Source of the DNA: Mycobacterium sp.
GTDB lineage: Bacteria; Actinomycetota; Actinomycetes; Mycobacteriales; Mycobacteriaceae
Direction: 5' to 3'
Length of the DNA stretch: 13,451 bases
Assembly (NCBI GenBank): GCA_023264755.1
Contig: JAHFVB010000013.1
Coordinates: 8,266-21,716 of the forward strand
How positions within the stretch are numbered: the first letter of the stretch is position 1; every line of letters begins with the position of its first letter. The notes under the pieces were generated by a model that had not been told where the DNA came from, made no database searches, and saw only the letters and a list, made by a program, of their open reading frames with translations. The translations under genes were made by a program, and so were the position numbers. Shown here piece after piece: positions 13,199-13,451 of this stretch.

Positions 13199-13451
13199 AT
13201 GGCTGTCAAGATCAAGCTCACCCGGCTCGGCAAGATCCGCAACCCCCAGTACCGCATCGCCGTCGCCGACGCCCGCAACCGGCGCGACGGCCGGTCCATC
13301 GAGGTCATCGGCCGGTACCACCCGAAGGAAGATCCGAGCCTCATCGAGATCGACTCGGAGCGTGCGCAGTACTGGCTGGGTGTTGGCGCTCAGCCCACCG
13401 AACCCGTGCTCGCGCTGCTCAAGATCACCGGTGACTGGCAGAAGTTCAAGG
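13199..13451 (+). CDS. rpsP: 30S ribosomal protein S16, 3' truncated by the window
   Basis: The frame opens at ATG 13199 and is still open at the window end after 84 codons. The protein begins [20 protein letters not shown] and continues with [34 protein letters not shown] and [12 protein letters not shown], which is the conserved core of S16, a 30S assembly protein that binds 16S rRNA. Mycobacterial S16 is longer (about 160 aa) with an alanine/lysine-rich tail that would lie outside the window. In actinobacteria rpsP is normally followed by the KH-domain gene, rimM and trmD. Identification is secure. Confidence 0.97.
   Translation, partial: MAVKIKLTRLGKIRNPQYRIAVADARNRRDGRSIEVIGRYHPKEDPSLIEIDSERAQYWLGVGAQPTEPVLALLKITGDWQKFK

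Noticed and set aside
12970..13434. A 154-codon plus-strand frame across the rpsP start
   Set aside because: It overlaps rpsP in another frame, and the rpsP frame encodes an unmistakable S16.
1..13451. Mobile elements, CRISPR arrays, tRNAs or phage genes
   Set aside because: I looked for transposase or integrase motifs, regular spaced repeats and tRNA-like folds, and saw none.

Overview
The window looks like the ffh–rpsP neighbourhood of a GC-rich actinomycete, most probably an environmental Mycobacterium/Mycolicibacterium. From memory of the M. tuberculosis gene order, ffh (Rv2916c), an amidohydrolase (Rv2915c), dacB2 (Rv2911, opposite strand), a small SnoaL-like protein (Rv2910c) and rpsP (Rv2909c) occur here in the same order and relative orientations. 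Several genes are intercalated between these landmarks that I do not recall at this locus in M. tuberculosis.

Layout. 1-1791 (+): the 3' part of ffh (signal recognition particle GTPase), followed 2 nt later by a metal-dependent amidohydrolase. 1796-3457 (-): a CysJ-like FMN/FAD/NADPH diflavin reductase whose upstream region carries a good candidate IdeR/DtxR iron box overlapping a -10 element. 3619-4542 (+): a cyclase/kynurenine-formamidase-like protein with an altered metal motif. 4532-6362 (-): two tandem secreted penicillin-binding-protein-type DD-peptidases, dacB2 and a diverged paralogue. 6496-11319 (+): the three-gene NAGGN (N-acetylglutaminylglutamine amide) osmoprotectant operon: AsnO-type amidotransferase, Ngg GNAT/ATP-grasp fusion, and M42-family hydrolase. 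11369-11788 (+): SnoaL-like protein. 11798-12931 (-): NAD-dependent epimerase/dehydratase. 13199-end (+): the start of rpsP (ribosomal protein S16), cut by the window edge.

How the genes work together. Ngg would condense and acetylate two glutamines using acetyl-CoA and ATP, and AsnO would amidate the product to give the compatible solute NAGGN. The M42 enzyme is a conserved partner whose role is not settled; turnover or processing of the dipeptide is my inference. A sigma-F-like promoter sits just upstream of asnO, which would fit stress control. The other genes look like independent units.

Regulation. Three genes (the cyclase and both DD-peptidases) have a TAGGNT -10 element 6-7 nt before the start codon and no Shine-Dalgarno sequence, as expected for mycobacterial leaderless mRNAs. 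The three convergent junctions are very tight (4-nt gap, 11-nt overlap, 9-nt gap), and each has an inverted repeat containing both stop codons.

No stretch over 300 bases lacks a gene. The longest gaps are 12932-13198 (rpsP leader), 3458-3618 (divergent promoters with the iron box) and 6363-6495 (divergent promoters). I saw no tRNA, rRNA, CRISPR array, insertion sequence or prophage gene.
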